Shown in pieces: positions 34,788 through 43,690 of a stretch of DNA of 64,000 bases. Origin of the DNA: an uncultured Nitrospirales bacterium (GTDB lineage Bacteria; Nitrospirota; Nitrospiria; Nitrospirales; UBA8639); NCBI GenBank assembly GCA_958295805.1, contig OY282373.1:901001-965000 (forward strand). Direction: 5' to 3'. Numbering within the stretch: the first letter of the stretch is position 1; each line of letters starts with the position of its first letter. The notes beneath the pieces were generated by a model. The model saw only the letters and a program-made list of their open reading frames with translations, was not told where the DNA came from and searched no databases. The translations under genes and the position numbers were made by a program.

Positions 34788-36569
34788 ATGCGTAGACATC
34801 GTGTGTTTTCCCTGAGAAAAAGAAACGCCACGCGAAAAATCCGATGGATATGGAAAGGGATTCAAGCCTTGTGCGTGATCGGGTTGGCGCTGCTCGTGAC
34901 CTCCTGCGTCGCCCAGCGCTCAGACCTGGTGAAAATGGAAGAGGATTTTGAAGGGAAAATCAGCAAATTAGATCGTGAGAAACGAACGTTGGCCCAAACC
35001 CTTGAGCAGGCCAAACGGAACATCGAGGCTTCCAAAGCCGTGCTGGCGGAGCAGAAAAACGAATTAAACGAACTGAAGAAAGCCCGTGCCCGCATAAACA
35101 GTGACTTGCAGAGCCTGCGTGAAGAGATTCTGTCAAAAGTCACCAGCGAATCGGAAACGCAATCACATCGTCTTGATCAGGGTCTTGATCAGGTCAACCG
35201 GAAGTTGGTTGCTCTGACCCGGAAAGACGCCGTGCTCAAAGAACTGCTTGAACAAGGTGACGCCGAACGGTCAACTCAGATCGACGTCTTGCGCAAAGAC
35301 GCGGACCAGGCTCTGGCCGAACGGTCAACTCAGATCGACGCCTTGCGCAAAGACGTGGAAGGGGCTCTGGCCAAACAGACCAAACAGGTGAGCACGCAGT
35401 TCACTGATTTTCAGAAATCTCTGGTTGAGTTTAAGAAAATCCTGGCTCAGGTTGATAAACGATTGGTCCAAGAACAGGATCGGGCCACGGGTGCTGAGGC
35501 TACGGTGCAACAAGATTTCACGAAGCAACAACGGGCCTTTCAAGCGAAACTCGAGGCCTTTCAAACGAAACTCGACGCTGATACCCGGACCCTCAAAACG
35601 TACGTCGAAACCAGCGTCAAAACGACCATTGCCACCGTCAATAAGGCCCTGAAGAAAATCACGGATCGTCTGGACGCCGAGGCGAAGGCCCAAGCCGCCC
35701 AGTTGTCCAAGCTCAACACCAAATTGGGCACTGAACTTGCGGCATTGGCCAAAAAATTTGCGGCATTGTCCAAAAAGCTTGCGGCATCGACCAAAAAGCT
35801 TGAGGCATCGACCAAAAAGCTTAATACCGATACAGCCTCCATCCAGACATATTTAGAGAAAGACGTTCCCCAGGCTTTGGAAGCGATCTCGGCGGTCGTT
35901 GAGCAGGAAAAAGGTCGGGTCTCGCAGGAGTTGGCAAGGATGGAAACCGCTTTGCAAAAGGCTGAACGGACGGTGGCCGCAAACGTCACCCAAACGCAAA
36001 CGCGAGTGACAGCCCAAGCCAAGAACGTTGAAGAACTCCGTCAGGCGGTCGTCCAGATGCGAGGCGTTCTGGATTCCATGGGTGACCTGTTGGGGAAACG
36101 CGGCGACGACCAGATGAAGCAGGTGGGACAGACGATGGCCCGGCTGGATCGCTTGGAGCAGGCGCAGTCATCGGAGACGGCCAAGCAGGCAGAGAACACC
36201 CAAGCCATTTCCACGCATCTGAACGAGGTCACGGCGAGCGTTGAATCGGCCGTTCAATCGTTTGAACAATTCAAAACGGCTTTGACCGCACGACTCAATG
36301 AGCAGGCCACTCAACTTCAGAAGCAGGCGGAGCGCGTGGCGTCCTCGGCGGAGGCGTCTGCCGTGCAACGCTTGCAGCAGGAGCTTAAGGCCAACGTGAA
36401 ACATTGGAACGAATTAAGCCGATCCATCGCGAAGTTAAAAGCCGCGAGCAACGCCCTGGTGACCAAGCTGGGATCGAAGATCGATGAACACGAAGTGCAG
36501 ATCGTGGAATTGCAGAATGCCCTCAGTCAAGCTCGGCAACCCGTCGCGCCAAAGTCCACGTCTCCTTAG
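34788..36569 (+). CDS. Very long coiled-coil lipoprotein in the tol cluster
   Basis: A 593-residue protein. A hydrophobic helix ends in the lipobox LLVTSC, so it should be lipidated. Almost everything after this is charged alpha-helical heptad sequence with no Pro breaks until the last five residues (ARQPVAPKSTSP). Repeats include two 18-residue units (AERSTQIDxLRKDxxxAL) and seven-residue units (LAASTKK, LEASTKK). It has no OmpA/Pal peptidoglycan-binding domain. It is placed directly after tolB (60-base gap with AAGGAG), where pal usually is. Its role is unknown; an envelope-spanning or Lpp-like rod is inferred. Confidence 0.8.
   Translation: MRRHRVFSLRKRNATRKIRWIWKGIQALCVIGLALLVTSCVAQRSDLVKMEEDFEGKISKLDREKRTLAQTLEQAKRNIEASKAVLAEQKNELNELKKARARINSDLQSLREEILSKVTSESETQSHRLDQGLDQVNRKLVALTRKDAVLKELLEQGDAERSTQIDVLRKDADQALAERSTQIDALRKDVEGALAKQTKQVSTQFTDFQKSLVEFKKILAQVDKRLVQEQDRATGAEATVQQDFTKQQRAFQAKLEAFQTKLDADTRTLKTYVETSVKTTIATVNKALKKITDRLDAEAKAQAAQLSKLNTKLGTELAALAKKFAALSKKLAASTKKLEASTKKLNTDTASIQTYLEKDVPQALEAISAVVEQEKGRVSQELARMETALQKAERTVAANVTQTQTRVTAQAKNVEELRQAVVQMRGVLDSMGDLLGKRGDDQMKQVGQTMARLDRLEQAQSSETAKQAENTQAISTHLNEVTASVESAVQSFEQFKTALTARLNEQATQLQKQAERVASSAEASAVQRLQQELKANVKHWNELSRSIAKLKAASNALVTKLGSKIDEHEVQIVELQNALSQARQPVAPKSTSP
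35262..35369 (+). repeat. Two tandem 54-bp repeats inside the coiled-coil gene
   Basis: GAACGGTCAACTCAGATCGA recurs at 35265 and 35319, an offset of 54 bases (18 codons). It encodes the two AERSTQIDxLRKDxxxAL units. Confidence 0.75.
35535..35576 (+). repeat. Two tandem 21-bp (heptad) repeats inside the coiled-coil gene
   Basis: GCCTTTCAAGCGAAACTCGA and GCCTTTCAAACGAAACTCGA are adjacent copies, 21 bases each, encoding AFQAKLE and AFQTKLD. Confidence 0.75.
35736..35819 (+). repeat. Four tandem 21-bp (heptad) repeats inside the coiled-coil gene
   Basis: Four 21-base units (35736, 35757, 35778, 35799) of pattern CTTGCGGCATYGACCAAAAAG, encoding LAALAKK, FAALSKK, LAASTKK and LEASTKK. The last two are nearly identical at DNA level, which points to recent duplication. 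Confidence 0.8.
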
Positions 36570-36656
36570 TCTAGAAGGGATTGGGGCTGGCAACGATGAA
36601 CGGGACGGCTCATTCCATTTTTCGGTGACGCGGAGCAGGTGACGGGTCTCTCCCCC

Positions 36657-38459
36657 ATGATGTCCGTTGAAACCAGAATCCAGGTCCTTCCGGAGTTCGT
36701 GGCTTCGCAGATCGCTGCGGGAGAAATCGTGGAGCGTCCCGCGTCGGTCGTCAAAGAATTAGTTGATAATAGTCTGGATGCCCGCAGTACCGTGATTTCG
36801 ATCGACGTTGTTCATGGTGGAAAAACCTTGATTCGAGTGACTGATAACGGTGAAGGGATGAGTCGGGCCGATGCCGCGTTAGCGTGCCAACGATTTGCCA
36901 CCAGCAAATTGCGCAATCAAAATGATCTGATGGGAATTACCACCTATGGGTTTCGTGGGGAGGCTTTGCCGAGCATTGCCGCGATTTCACGGTTTCGGAT
37001 GCTCACCACCTTGCATGAGGCACGGTCTGGAACGGTTGTGTCCATTGAGGGAGGGGGGCCTCCGTCGGTTGAAGAACGCGGTTCCCCACCGGGGACGCGC
37101 ATTGAAGTGGAAAAACTCTTTTTCAATACACCGGCCAGGCAAAAATTTTTGAAGACGACCGCGACGGAATTTTCCCACGTCGTCCACGTCGTCCAGCAAG
37201 CCGCGCTGGCGAACGGGCAGACGCACTTTCGATTGACGCACAATGATCATCCGGTGTTCGACTACCCGACGGCCGCGACGTTCGAGGATCGCCTCCTTCA
37301 GGTCTATGGGGCAAAAGTCATGGACACGATGCTCTCCATTCAATTGGAGCGGGGTACCGTGCAGGTGCAAGGGGTGGCCGTCAATCCCTGTCACGCGCGA
37401 ACCAGCCGGACGCCTCAGGAAATTTTTGTCAACCGGCGCGCCGTGAAAAATGCGACGATTGCTCACGCCGTCTATGAATCCTATGGCTCCTTCTTGCCTA
37501 AAGACCGACATCCCGTGTTTGTCATCATGCTGGACCTTGAGGCCCATGAGGTGGACGTCAACGTACACCCCTCGAAGCGAGAAGTGAAATTTCACAGCCC
37601 CGACTTGGTTCATCGAGTTATCAAAGAGGCAGTCCGTCGTCCCCTGCAAAAAGAGGGCGTGGCGCCGTCCTTGCAGGGACTGTCCGCCGCTGATGCGAAC
37701 GGTTCCGAGACGATGAGACCCGCGACGCCAGACTTGATTGACGGACGGCCCGCGGGCAACGTTGACGCTCCCGTCCCGATGACGCGGCCGCTTCCGGGCG
37801 TCGTCGAGGTGAAGACCGGTTCCCATGAACGCGTCGGTCTCACGGGCCACGCTCAGGAATCGGCGGCCGCCTATGCGCTCGACCCGGACGTTTGGATTTT
37901 CGGACAAATCCACGCGACCTACATTCTGGCTCAAGTGGGAGATACCTTGCACGTCTTGGACCAGCACACGATTCATGAGCGCGTGTTGTTTGAACGCTTG
38001 TGGCGGGAGCGGAAAAATCGGCAGATCCGAAGTCAACGACTCCTTATTCCTGAACCGGTGGATCTCCCGGTATCGATGGTGACCACGTTGGAAGAATGCC
38101 TGCCGACGTTGGCCGACCTGGGGCTTGAACTTGAGCGCCTGGGCCAGTCGGCTTTTGTCATTCGCACGGTGCCGGCGTTGTTGGGACAGATGGATTACGG
38201 CGCCTTACTCGAAGACGTTCTTAATGACGTCTCGGAATGGAACTCCCTTGATTCATTCGACAAGCGCATCCGGCCCGTGCTCGCGTCCATGGCCTGCCAG
38301 GGCGCCGTACAAGCCGGCCGTCACATGCAGGAGCCGGAAATGAAGGCCATCGTGCACGACTGGCTCAGCGAAGGCGTGCCGATGACCTGCCCCCACGGCC
38401 GACGGATTTCTCTGCGTTTTGGAAGCGACGAACTGCATCGAATATTTCGGCGTTTATGA
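36657..38459 (+). CDS. mutL: DNA mismatch repair protein MutL
   Basis: About 600 residues. An N-terminal GHKL ATPase (FVASQIAAGEIVERPASVVK, ELVDNSLDARS, DNGEGMSRADAALACQRFATSK, TYGFRGEALPSIAAI) and a C-terminal domain with the endonuclease-type motif DQHTIHERVLFE and CPHGRRIS. The motif has Thr where most have Ala, but the acidic and His residues are kept, so nicking activity is plausible. ATG 36657 or 36660 is chosen; GTG 36639 is also in frame. It ends in an ATGA overlap with miaA. Confidence 0.95.
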   Translation: MMSVETRIQVLPEFVASQIAAGEIVERPASVVKELVDNSLDARSTVISIDVVHGGKTLIRVTDNGEGMSRADAALACQRFATSKLRNQNDLMGITTYGFRGEALPSIAAISRFRMLTTLHEARSGTVVSIEGGGPPSVEERGSPPGTRIEVEKLFFNTPARQKFLKTTATEFSHVVHVVQQAALANGQTHFRLTHNDHPVFDYPTAATFEDRLLQVYGAKVMDTMLSIQLERGTVQVQGVAVNPCHARTSRTPQEIFVNRRAVKNATIAHAVYESYGSFLPKDRHPVFVIMLDLEAHEVDVNVHPSKREVKFHSPDLVHRVIKEAVRRPLQKEGVAPSLQGLSAADANGSETMRPATPDLIDGRPAGNVDAPVPMTRPLPGVVEVKTGSHERVGLTGHAQESAAAYALDPDVWIFGQIHATYILAQVGDTLHVLDQHTIHERVLFERLWRERKNRQIRSQRLLIPEPVDLPVSMVTTLEECLPTLADLGLELERLGQSAFVIRTVPALLGQMDYGALLEDVLNDVSEWNSLDSFDKRIRPVLASMACQGAVQAGRHMQEPEMKAIVHDWLSEGVPMTCPHGRRISLRFGSDELHRIFRRL

Positions 38460-39580
38460 ATCATTCGCACAATCAGCCCCGCTCCCGTCACAATGGCGCG
38501 GTCAGTCAGACTTTGAGGGAGACCTATACCGCGTTGAAGCCCCTTATCGTTCTCGTGGGACCAACGGCAATCGGTAAGAGTCGCGTTGCCGTGGACGTGG
38601 CCAAGTCCCTCAACGCCGAGATCTTGACCGCGGATTCCACCCAGGTCTATCGAGGAATGAATATTGGAACGGATACGCCGTCGGAAACGGAACGGCAACG
38701 GGTTCCTCATCGTTTGATTAACCTGGTGGAACCGGATGAGCCGTTTAACGCCGGAGAATTTCGCCGGCACGCCACCCGAGAAATCATGCGTCTGCATGAA
38801 CGGGGCAGACTTCCTTTTGTCGTCGGCGGCTCCGGGCTCTACGTGCGAGCGTTGTTACGTGGGTTATGGGATAGTCCTCCCGTGGATCGTTCACTTCGTC
38901 GCTCACTTGAACAAGAATTACGTCTCCGGGGAGGGGAATCGATGTATCAGGAGTTGAGCCGGGTCGATCCAGAAACCGCACGGCGTCTCCATCCTCGGGA
39001 TTCCGTGAAAGTGCTTCGGGCTTTGGAAGTGTATCGGCAGACGGGCGTTCCGCTTTCACGCGCCCACCGGGAATCTCGAGAACGTGCCGCACCCTTTCAT
39101 GCCCTGGTGTTGGGTTTGACCATGGATCGGGCCGAACTCTATCGCCGGATTGATGATCGGGTCGACGTGGAGTTGGCGAAAGGCCTGGTCGTCGAAACCC
39201 GAACCCTGTTGGCCAAAGGATATTCCCGCGATCTCGTTTCGATGAAGAGTTTAGGCTATCGGCAGATGGCGGGGTATCTGGAGGGTGAGTATTCATTCGA
39301 CGAAGCGGTGCGACGATTACAGCGCGATACGCGGCATTTTGCGAAGCGGCAGATGACGTGGTTTCGGAAGGAACCGGGACTCCGGTGGGTGGTGGTGCAA
39401 CCGGAAGAGTCCTCTCAATCCGTGGCGCGACGTCTCATGACGATGATTGAACCGTTTTTGGACGACCTTCGGCGTGACGGATCGCGTGGCGTGTCTCGAC
39501 CAACGTCGGACGTGAACATCAATGAAAGACCAGACGGGAGAAGGGGGTACGCAGACGATGCCAGTGAAACCACGGGCTGA
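38456..39580 (+). CDS. miaA: tRNA dimethylallyltransferase MiaA
   Basis: A 374-residue protein. The P-loop LVGPTAIGKSRVAVD, the substrate motif ADSTQVYRGMNIGTDTP, VPHRLINLVEPDEPFNAGEF and the FVVGGSGLYVRALLRG and RRLQRDTRHFAKRQMTWFRK segments are all present. It adds a dimethylallyl group to A37 of tRNAs that read UNN codons. It is coupled to mutL (ATGA). The N-terminus is longer than usual by about 25 residues. Confidence 0.95.
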   Translation: MNHSHNQPRSRHNGAVSQTLRETYTALKPLIVLVGPTAIGKSRVAVDVAKSLNAEILTADSTQVYRGMNIGTDTPSETERQRVPHRLINLVEPDEPFNAGEFRRHATREIMRLHERGRLPFVVGGSGLYVRALLRGLWDSPPVDRSLRRSLEQELRLRGGESMYQELSRVDPETARRLHPRDSVKVLRALEVYRQTGVPLSRAHRESRERAAPFHALVLGLTMDRAELYRRIDDRVDVELAKGLVVETRTLLAKGYSRDLVSMKSLGYRQMAGYLEGEYSFDEAVRRLQRDTRHFAKRQMTWFRKEPGLRWVVVQPEESSQSVARRLMTMIEPFLDDLRRDGSRGVSRPTSDVNINERPDGRRGYADDASETTG

Positions 39581-40448
39581 GATAGCCGTCATCGGAGGCA
39601 GCGGGTTATATGAAATGGAGGACCTGGAGGAGGTTCGGGAAGTTCGCGTGTCCACGCCCTTTGGTCGACCGTCGGATGCCGTGACCCTCGGCACGTTGTC
39701 CGGCCGGCGCGTCGCCTTTCTCCCGCGTCATGGGCGTGGTCATCGGATCAATCCCTCCATGATCAATTATCGTGCCAACGTCTACGCGCTCAAGTCCCTT
39801 GGCGTCACTCAGATTGTTTCCGTCAGCGCCGTCGGGAGCATGAAAACGCACATCCAGCCCAATCATCTTGTCCTGCCCGACCAATTTATTGATCGAACGA
39901 CCCGGCGAGTCAGCACGTTTTTCGATCAAGGCCTGGTGGCGCACGTGGCTTTTGCCGATCCCGTTTGTCCGGTCACGTCGGCGGCCTTGGGTAAGGCGGC
40001 CAAGACGGTGGGGGCCACCGTCCACGTGGGGGGCACCTACCTCTGCATGGAAGGGCCGCAGTTTTCAACCAGAGCAGAATCCCTGTTGTATCGGCAATGG
40101 GGGGTGGACGTGATCGGGATGACGAACGCGACGGAAGCCAAACTCGCGAGGGAGGCGGAAATCTGTTTTGCGACCATGGCGCTCGTCACGGATTATGATT
40201 GTTGGCACGAGAGTGAGGAGTCCGTGTCGGTCGAAGCGATTTTGAGCATCATGCACGCGAACGTCGAGCAGGCCAAGAACGTCCTCCGTCAGCACGTTCA
40301 ACAATCGGTGGGACCTGGCGCCTGTGCCTGTCGCACGGCACTGCGGCAGGCCATAGTGACGCCGCCGACGGCCATGACGGCTTCCGTGAAGCGCCGGTAT
40401 CATCTCTTTTTGAAACGGCCGGCGTCCACAACGTCAAAAAGGAGGTAG
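39558..40448 (+). CDS. mtnP: S-methyl-5'-thioadenosine phosphorylase
   Basis: About 296 residues. ATG 39558 follows AAGGGGGT with good spacing. Motifs are AVIGGSGLYEMEDLEEV, VSTPFGRPSDAVTLG, LPRHGRGHRINPSMINYRAN, YLCMEGPQFSTRAES and IGMTNATEAKLAREAEI, as in MTAP family purine phosphorylases that recycle methylthioadenosine. The start overlaps miaA by 23 bases. A PfkB kinase follows four bases after the stop. Confidence 0.93.
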   Translation: MPVKPRAEIAVIGGSGLYEMEDLEEVREVRVSTPFGRPSDAVTLGTLSGRRVAFLPRHGRGHRINPSMINYRANVYALKSLGVTQIVSVSAVGSMKTHIQPNHLVLPDQFIDRTTRRVSTFFDQGLVAHVAFADPVCPVTSAALGKAAKTVGATVHVGGTYLCMEGPQFSTRAESLLYRQWGVDVIGMTNATEAKLAREAEICFATMALVTDYDCWHESEESVSVEAILSIMHANVEQAKNVLRQHVQQSVGPGACACRTALRQAIVTPPTAMTASVKRRYHLFLKRPASTTSKRR

Positions 40449-40452
40449 GGAC

Positions 40453-41367
40453 ATGGGGAAGTTGTTGGTCTTGGGTTGCGTGGCGATCGATACGGTTCGC
40501 ACGCCTTTTGGGGAAGCCACGGAAGTCTTGGGAGGATCCGCCACGTATTTTTCAACGGCCGCCAGTTTTTTTACCGACGTCGATCTGATTGCCGTCGTCG
40601 GAGAAGATTTTCCAGAAGAGCACGTCGAGTTTTTGCGTCGTCGAAAGATTGATTTGACGGGCCTCGAACGCCGAAAGGGAAAAACGTTTCGATGGCAAGG
40701 CGAATATACGGATCAACTGAATGACGCCCACACCCTGGACACTCAACTCAACGTGCTGGAAACCTTCCGTCCGACGATCCCGGACCACTATCGATCTCCC
40801 GACATGCTGTTTTTAGGAAACATTGACCCTGAACTTCAAATGGACGTGCTGAATCAAGTGAAACGACCGAACGTGGTCGCATGTGACACCATGAATTTCT
40901 GGATCAACGGGAAACGCGACGCCCTATGGAACCTGTTGAAAAAAATTGACGTGCTCATTATCAACGACGGGGAAGCACGCGCACTCGGCCAGGAGACGAA
41001 TTTGGTGAAAGTCGCCAAAGACGTGCTGGCTCGCGGACCCAAACGTTTCATTGTGAAGCGTGGGGAATACGGCGTCTTGATGTTTACCGACCAACACGTC
41101 TTCGGCGCAACGGCGTTTCCGTTGGAAACGGTGAAAGATCCCACCGGTGCCGGCGATACGTTCGCCGGCGGCTTTATGGGATGCCTCTCCGCCACAAGAG
41201 ATTTTTCCGAGGCGGGGTTCCGGCGAGCGATTATTTTCGGAAGCGTCATGGCTTCCTTCACCGTGGAAGCCTTTAGTCTTGACCGCTTGCGTGAACTAGA
41301 TTATAAGGACGTTGAATCTCGCTTCCGAGCCTTTAAGCGTCTCACCCATTTTGAGGACCTCTCTTAA
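40453..41367 (+). CDS. PfkB-family sugar/nucleoside kinase
   Basis: A 304-residue kinase preceded by GGAGG. It has the N-terminal VLGGSATYFSTAASFF, the region LLKKIDVLIINDGEARALG, and the C-terminal PfkB signature DPTGAGDTFAGGFMG with catalytic Asp. Position after mtnP suggests a role in purine or methylthioribose salvage, or as an adenosine kinase, but the substrate cannot be told from sequence alone. Confidence 0.88.
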   Translation: MGKLLVLGCVAIDTVRTPFGEATEVLGGSATYFSTAASFFTDVDLIAVVGEDFPEEHVEFLRRRKIDLTGLERRKGKTFRWQGEYTDQLNDAHTLDTQLNVLETFRPTIPDHYRSPDMLFLGNIDPELQMDVLNQVKRPNVVACDTMNFWINGKRDALWNLLKKIDVLIINDGEARALGQETNLVKVAKDVLARGPKRFIVKRGEYGVLMFTDQHVFGATAFPLETVKDPTGAGDTFAGGFMGCLSATRDFSEAGFRRAIIFGSVMASFTVEAFSLDRLRELDYKDVESRFRAFKRLTHFEDLS

Positions 41368-41444
41368 TCTCGCAACGGAGAGTCGCCTCTGTCCATGACC
41401 AACGTCCCCTTCCGTCTGATGAAGCCACACCATTGGATGATCGC

Positions 41445-42293
41445 ATGAATTCATTAGGCTCCAAACTCCAGATTGCCCGCGAGTTTCAGGGGTTGACTCT
41501 TGAGCAGATCGCCTCAACGACCAGAGTCCGAGAGCAGTATTTGAAGGCCTTGGAAGAAGATCGTTTTGATTGGTTGCCTCAAAAAGTCTTCGCGAAAGGC
41601 TTTGTGCGATCCTATGCCCGTTCTCTCAATCTCGATGAGGAAGAATGCGTGCAACTGTTTATGGACGGTTCCAGATCGTTCTACGAAAAGAAAGAAAAAG
41701 AACGGCAACGCACTCTTCAACGGATTGAAGGTGAGCGCAAAGGCAAGATCAATCGAAACATCGTCGTCACGTGTACGGGAGTCATCTTGCTGGGGCTGTT
41801 GTTGGGGCTTCCGCGTGAACAATCCACGCCGACGAAGTCCCCCGCGGAGAGCGAAACCGCCAGTGACGTCTCCCGTTCTTTACTCGAAGGGCAACAGGAG
41901 GATTCAACAAGGTCGCAGAAAACGACCGCAGACGGAGCGGACGCCGCTCAGCCTTCCGGATTCGGATCATTGACCACGGAACTGGACCCTTCTCTGCCGA
42001 CTAAGATGGCGTCCGTCCAACCCGAAGGGTCTCTAGGCGTCGGGTCTGAAGAGTTCCCGTTGCTTCTTGAGTTACGTGCTTTAGAAATGACCTGGGTGGT
42101 CGTTCGTTCCGATGAAGGTGAACCGGTTGAAGCCTTGTTGCAACCCGATGAAATTGCACAGTGGAGGGCCCGGGATCGATTTCTGTTGACGCTTGGAAAC
42201 GCCGGAGGGGTGAGGGCCAAACTCAACGGCCGGCCGCTCGGTCCGTTTGGTGAATCCAGTGTCGTGGTTCGAGATATAGAATTAAAACCGTAA
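41445..42293 (+). CDS. RodZ-like protein (Cro-type HTH, membrane helix, DUF4115)
   Basis: About 282 residues. ATG 41445 is chosen. Order: a Xre/Cro helix-turn-helix (GSKLQIAREFQGLTLEQIAS, RVREQYLKALEEDRFDWLPQ, AKGFVRSYARSLNLDEEE), a membrane helix (VVTCTGVILLGLLLGLP), a low-complexity linker and a beta-rich DUF4115 domain (LLLELRALEMTWVVVRSD, LTLGNAGGVRAKLNGRPL). It resembles RodZ, the cell-shape factor that binds MreB. No shape genes adjoin. Confidence 0.85.
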   Translation: MNSLGSKLQIAREFQGLTLEQIASTTRVREQYLKALEEDRFDWLPQKVFAKGFVRSYARSLNLDEEECVQLFMDGSRSFYEKKEKERQRTLQRIEGERKGKINRNIVVTCTGVILLGLLLGLPREQSTPTKSPAESETASDVSRSLLEGQQEDSTRSQKTTADGADAAQPSGFGSLTTELDPSLPTKMASVQPEGSLGVGSEEFPLLLELRALEMTWVVVRSDEGEPVEALLQPDEIAQWRARDRFLLTLGNAGGVRAKLNGRPLGPFGESSVVVRDIELKP

Positions 42294-42470
42294 TGCTGCT
42301 CCCTGATTCTTGACAGGGAACAATCTCGTTGATACGTTCGGCTGGCTTTCGGTTTTTTGAAACGTGGTGTGCTGAGGGGGTAAGATGGTACGGGACGCGT
42401 TGATGGCGTTCACTCCAATGGGCTTGTTGGACTCTACGTGTCCATGGACTCATTATCAAAGGAGGGATTC

Positions 42471-42953
42471 ATGAAGAAGTTTGTCGCGATGTGTAGTTTA
42501 TTGACGGCCTTTGCCTTTGTCAGTGGCGACTTGGCCTTTGCCGGTGCTGAAAAGGATCCATTGAAACCGCGGGTTCCCAAGTCGGACCGAGGAAAAGCCA
42601 AGAAACTGAAACCACCTAAAGAGTTGTACAAGAAAACGAAAAAGGCTTCCGACACCATTGTGGCGGAAGGCAAGAAAATTTTTGAAGGGAAAGGTACCTG
42701 CGTCAATTGTCACGGGAAAAACGGCGATGGCACGGGGCCAGCCGGAAAAGTGTTGACTCCCGGCCCACGGAACTTCACCAACTGCAAATTTCACAAGAAA
42801 CGGAAAGATGGTGAATTGTTCTGGATTATTAAGAACGGCAGCCCGGGGACCGGCATGGTGTCCATGGTGCCTGCGACGATTACCGAAGAAGAAGCCTGGA
42901 AGGTACTGGCCTACGAGCGAAGCTTCTGTAAAAAGTGGCGAAAAAAGAAATAG
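42471..42953 (+). CDS. Exported c-type cytochrome, first of a tandem pair
   Basis: About 160 residues. ATG 42471 is preceded by a strong GGAGG. A signal peptide (FVAMCSLLTAFAFVSGDLAFA) leads to one heme site CVNCH (GKGTCVNCHGKNGDGTGP). Met ligands are likely in the GTGMVSMVP stretch. The protein is Lys-rich and ends SFCKKWRKKK. It is about 50 percent similar by eye to the neighbour at 43024. It is a small periplasmic electron carrier. A terminator follows at 42976. Confidence 0.93.
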   Translation: MKKFVAMCSLLTAFAFVSGDLAFAGAEKDPLKPRVPKSDRGKAKKLKPPKELYKKTKKASDTIVAEGKKIFEGKGTCVNCHGKNGDGTGPAGKVLTPGPRNFTNCKFHKKRKDGELFWIIKNGSPGTGMVSMVPATITEEEAWKVLAYERSFCKKWRKKK

Positions 42954-42975
42954 CGGTGTCACCGTTCCGCGTCAA

Positions 42976-43013
42976 AAGCCCCGTTCAGGAGTGGACCTGA
43001 ACGGGGCTTTTTC
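42976..43013 (+). terminator. Rho-independent terminator after the first cytochrome gene
   Basis: A 14-base stem AAGCCCCGTTCAGG / CCTGAACGGGGCTT (42976-42989 and 42996-43009) with loop AGTGGA, followed by TTTT. It separates the two cytochrome genes, so they can be transcribed independently. Confidence 0.9.
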
Positions 43014-43023
43014 CTTCACCCTC

Positions 43024-43512
43024 ATGGCGTACGTGCGCTTCACGACGTTTCGAACGTGGATCGTTGCTCTCATGGTCGGCTTAGGTACCATGGGATGGGG
43101 TCATGCTCTTGACCGGGTTCTGGCAAAAGAAGCTGAACCGCTACGCCCCAGGGTGCCCGTGAGTGAACGAAGCATGGCCAGGCACCTGATCGCTCCCTTT
43201 GGTTTGACAAGCACGGCTTCACCTGAAATTCTTGCAGAAGGAAAGAGCCTGTATGAAGGCAAAGGCATCTGTGTCTCGTGCCATGGAGAAACCGGATTGG
43301 GAAATGGCCCCATAGGCAGGCGACTGAGTCCCGGCCCTCGTGATTTTACCAATTGCCGGTTTCACAAGAGGAGGACGGACGGCGAATTGTTCTGGGTGCT
43401 GAAACACGGCATCCCCGGTACGGGCATGGTGCCCATGATTCCTGTGACGATTACCGAAGAAGAAGCCTGGAAAATCCTGGCCTACGAACGAACCTTCTGC
43501 AAAGAGCGGTAG
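43024..43512 (+). CDS. Exported c-type cytochrome, second of a tandem pair
   Basis: About 162 residues. ATG 43024 gives a signal segment (WIVALMVGLGTMGWGHA). One heme site CVSCH (GKGICVSCHGETGLGNGP). The rest aligns to the first protein through LSPGPRDFTNCRFHKRRTDGELFW, LKHGIPGTGMVPMIPVTITEEEAWKILAYERTFC. It begins 11 bases after the upstream terminator and has no visible strong ribosome site, unlike its neighbour. It is a paralogous electron carrier. Confidence 0.92.
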   Translation: MAYVRFTTFRTWIVALMVGLGTMGWGHALDRVLAKEAEPLRPRVPVSERSMARHLIAPFGLTSTASPEILAEGKSLYEGKGICVSCHGETGLGNGPIGRRLSPGPRDFTNCRFHKRRTDGELFWVLKHGIPGTGMVPMIPVTITEEEAWKILAYERTFCKER

Positions 43513-43544
43513 CGAATCTTTCCCCTCTCTTTTCCACCCCCCTC

Positions 43545-43679
43545 GTCATTCCCGCGACCGCGGGAATCCAGTGTCTTTTCTCCTCCGCAACGCGGGCGGG
43601 TGTGGGCAGCGTCGGTCGTCAGGCTGGTGGGAGTCCTGGAACCTTCCCCTGGATTCCCGCTAAAGACTGCGGGAATGAC
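43545..43679. repeat. Pair of inverted GTCATTCCCGC...GCGGGAATCCAG repeats
   Basis: GTCATTCCCGCGACCGCGGG (43545-) followed by AATCCAG, and the opposite orientation TGGATTCCCGC...GCGGGAATGAC at 43650-43679. The same family as 23633-23665. It lies in the 417-base non-coding gap after the second cytochrome. Confidence 0.6.
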
Positions 43680-43690
43680 AGTGGGGTTGG

